From Lewinellaceae bacterium (lineage in GTDB: Bacteria > Bacteroidota > Bacteroidia > Chitinophagales > Saprospiraceae): a stretch of DNA of 64,000 nucleotides. The DNA lies in NCBI GenBank assembly GCA_020636315.1, contig JACJYA010000002.1, positions 186,001 to 250,000 of the forward strand, given 5' to 3'. This document shows, piece after piece, positions 63,365 through 64,000 of the stretch. The translations under genes were made by a program, and so were the position numbers. The notes below the pieces were generated by a model that was not told where the DNA came from, searched no databases, and saw only the letters and a program-made list of their open reading frames with translations. How positions within the stretch are numbered: the first letter of the stretch is position 1; each line of letters starts with the position of its first letter.

Positions 63365-64000
63365 TCAATACACGCTCACCGCTTCCCCTCTGCACTCCTC
63401 CAGCAACCAGTATTTGTTGATGACATTATCCGTTGATTCGACCTTCTGGGCCAGCTTGGCCAGCTCCTCATCCAGCGCCTTTCGGGAATAGGTGGAAGCG
63501 TGGTGTTTGAGGAGGACCAGCCGCCGTGCAAAGCGCAGGAAGTTCGTATATCCCCTCTTCTGTTCGGTGGTGATCTTCCGGTTGCGGATCACGTAAATGC
63601 GGAAGGTCTCAATGAGCGACAGCAGCGCTTCGGTGTCCTTCAGCGCGTAATAGGTACGCAACAATAGGAAGGTGGTGCTGAGGTGGTACTTCACATCGGT
63701 AAACTGTACCAGAAGGAGGGCGGAAAGCGCCTCGTTGTACATCTTTTTGTTGTAATACAGGTTGCCGAGGTTGTAATTGTAGGCATTTTCCTGGCGGTGC
63801 GGCGGGAGCTTTTCCCGGAACTCGTTCAGGAACTGCTCGGTCCATTCGAACTCCTGCAGCCGGCTGCCCAGGGTAGCGATGTTCTTGTAGTCCCATTCCG
63901 AGATCATGCCTTTTTCCAGCACCAGCCCCTGTTTGAGGCCCTGCTTGTAGAGTTGGAACAATTCCACCAGGTAATCACTGTCTCCGGCATTGATCATGCG
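63365..64000 (-). CDS. Helical-repeat protein, 5' end outside the window
   Basis: About 210 residues, reading leftward; the frame is open at the right edge, so the true start is probably beyond base 64000. The sequence is made of helix pairs (TPR-like): YLVELFQLYKQGLKQGLVLE, EFEWTEQFLNEFREKLPPHR, NYNLGNLYYNKKMYNEALSA, and then STTFLLLRTYYALKDTEALL. This pattern suits a protein-interaction scaffold. It ends LLEECRGEAVSVY. Function unknown; the GHL10 gene follows 95 bp downstream on the same strand. Confidence 0.75.
   Translation of the reverse strand, partial: RMINAGDSDYLVELFQLYKQGLKQGLVLEKGMISEWDYKNIATLGSRLQEFEWTEQFLNEFREKLPPHRQENAYNYNLGNLYYNKKMYNEALSALLLVQFTDVKYHLSTTFLLLRTYYALKDTEALLSLIETFRIYVIRNRKITTEQKRGYTNFLRFARRLVLLKHHASTYSRKALDEELAKLAQKVESTDNVINKYWLLEECRGEAVSVY

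Overview
The window looks like a chromosomal segment from a Bacteroidota bacterium, most likely of the Saprospiria (Lewinella/Phaeodactylibacter-like). The evidence is at least four secreted proteins ending in type IX secretion (T9SS) sorting domains, a SusC/SusD pair, a Porin_10-type putative porin, an outer-membrane beta-barrel protein with a carboxypeptidase-like N-terminal domain, promoters of the TAnnTTTG type, and moderately high GC. No tRNA, rRNA, CRISPR array, transposase or prophage module was recognised. The assignment below order is inference.

Layout. 0-13.3 kb: Rieske-AIF oxidoreductase, pdxH, a T9SS beta-propeller protein, a porin, a choice-of-anchor-B T9SS protein, fabI, recN and a lipoprotein. 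13.3-14.6 kb: a lipoprotein gene flanked by a nearly perfect 168-bp direct duplication. 14.6-22.0 kb: the most unusual locus, a three-gene minus-strand cluster (iSTAND-like protein, MoxR AAA+ ATPase, 1653-residue membrane protein). The large protein combines a CoxE-like N-terminus, a vWA-like domain without MIDAS, three membrane segments, a periplasmic zinc amidase and a C-terminal FISUMP domain. I read it as a candidate MoxR/vWA-type conflict or envelope-stress system whose output would be peptidoglycan cleavage.

22.7-28.5 kb: Mn-type superoxide dismutase, a sialidase-like T9SS protein, fumC, and an AHL-lactonase-like gene with its TetR regulator; both genes of the last pair carry the same TTGTACT-N14-AGTACAA operator. 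28.7-33.2 kb: a ligand-gated potassium channel gene and the start of a susC gene, both with many frameshifts confined to 28.7-30.9 kb. They are either a decayed patch or, more likely, a low-quality stretch of sequence. 33.3-39 kb: susD, a BCCT transporter with a coupled UspA protein, a B3/4-domain protein and an RRM protein with 39-bp tandem repeats. 39.4-48.3 kb: secreted GH13 amylase, AraC regulator, S9 peptidase, HExxH lipoprotein, membrane-anchored glucosaminidase.

48.4-64 kb: TonB-dependent-type outer membrane protein, small uncertain ORFs, a SMUG-type uracil-DNA glycosylase, a secreted coiled-coil protein, a diheme cytochrome with its parallel beta-helix partner, an ergothioneine cluster (alpha/beta hydrolase, egtB, egtD), a DUF5996-like gene, a GH10-like (GHL10) hydrolase, and a helical-repeat protein cut by the right edge.

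Intergenic regions are rich in dispersed palindromes: a TTAAGCGGCAAT family, an AAACCTTTGAGGTTT family, a CCCGGCAGGTT family, a 92-bp element in inverted copies, and a 105-bp MITE-like element. Two of these sit between the genes of the MoxR cluster.
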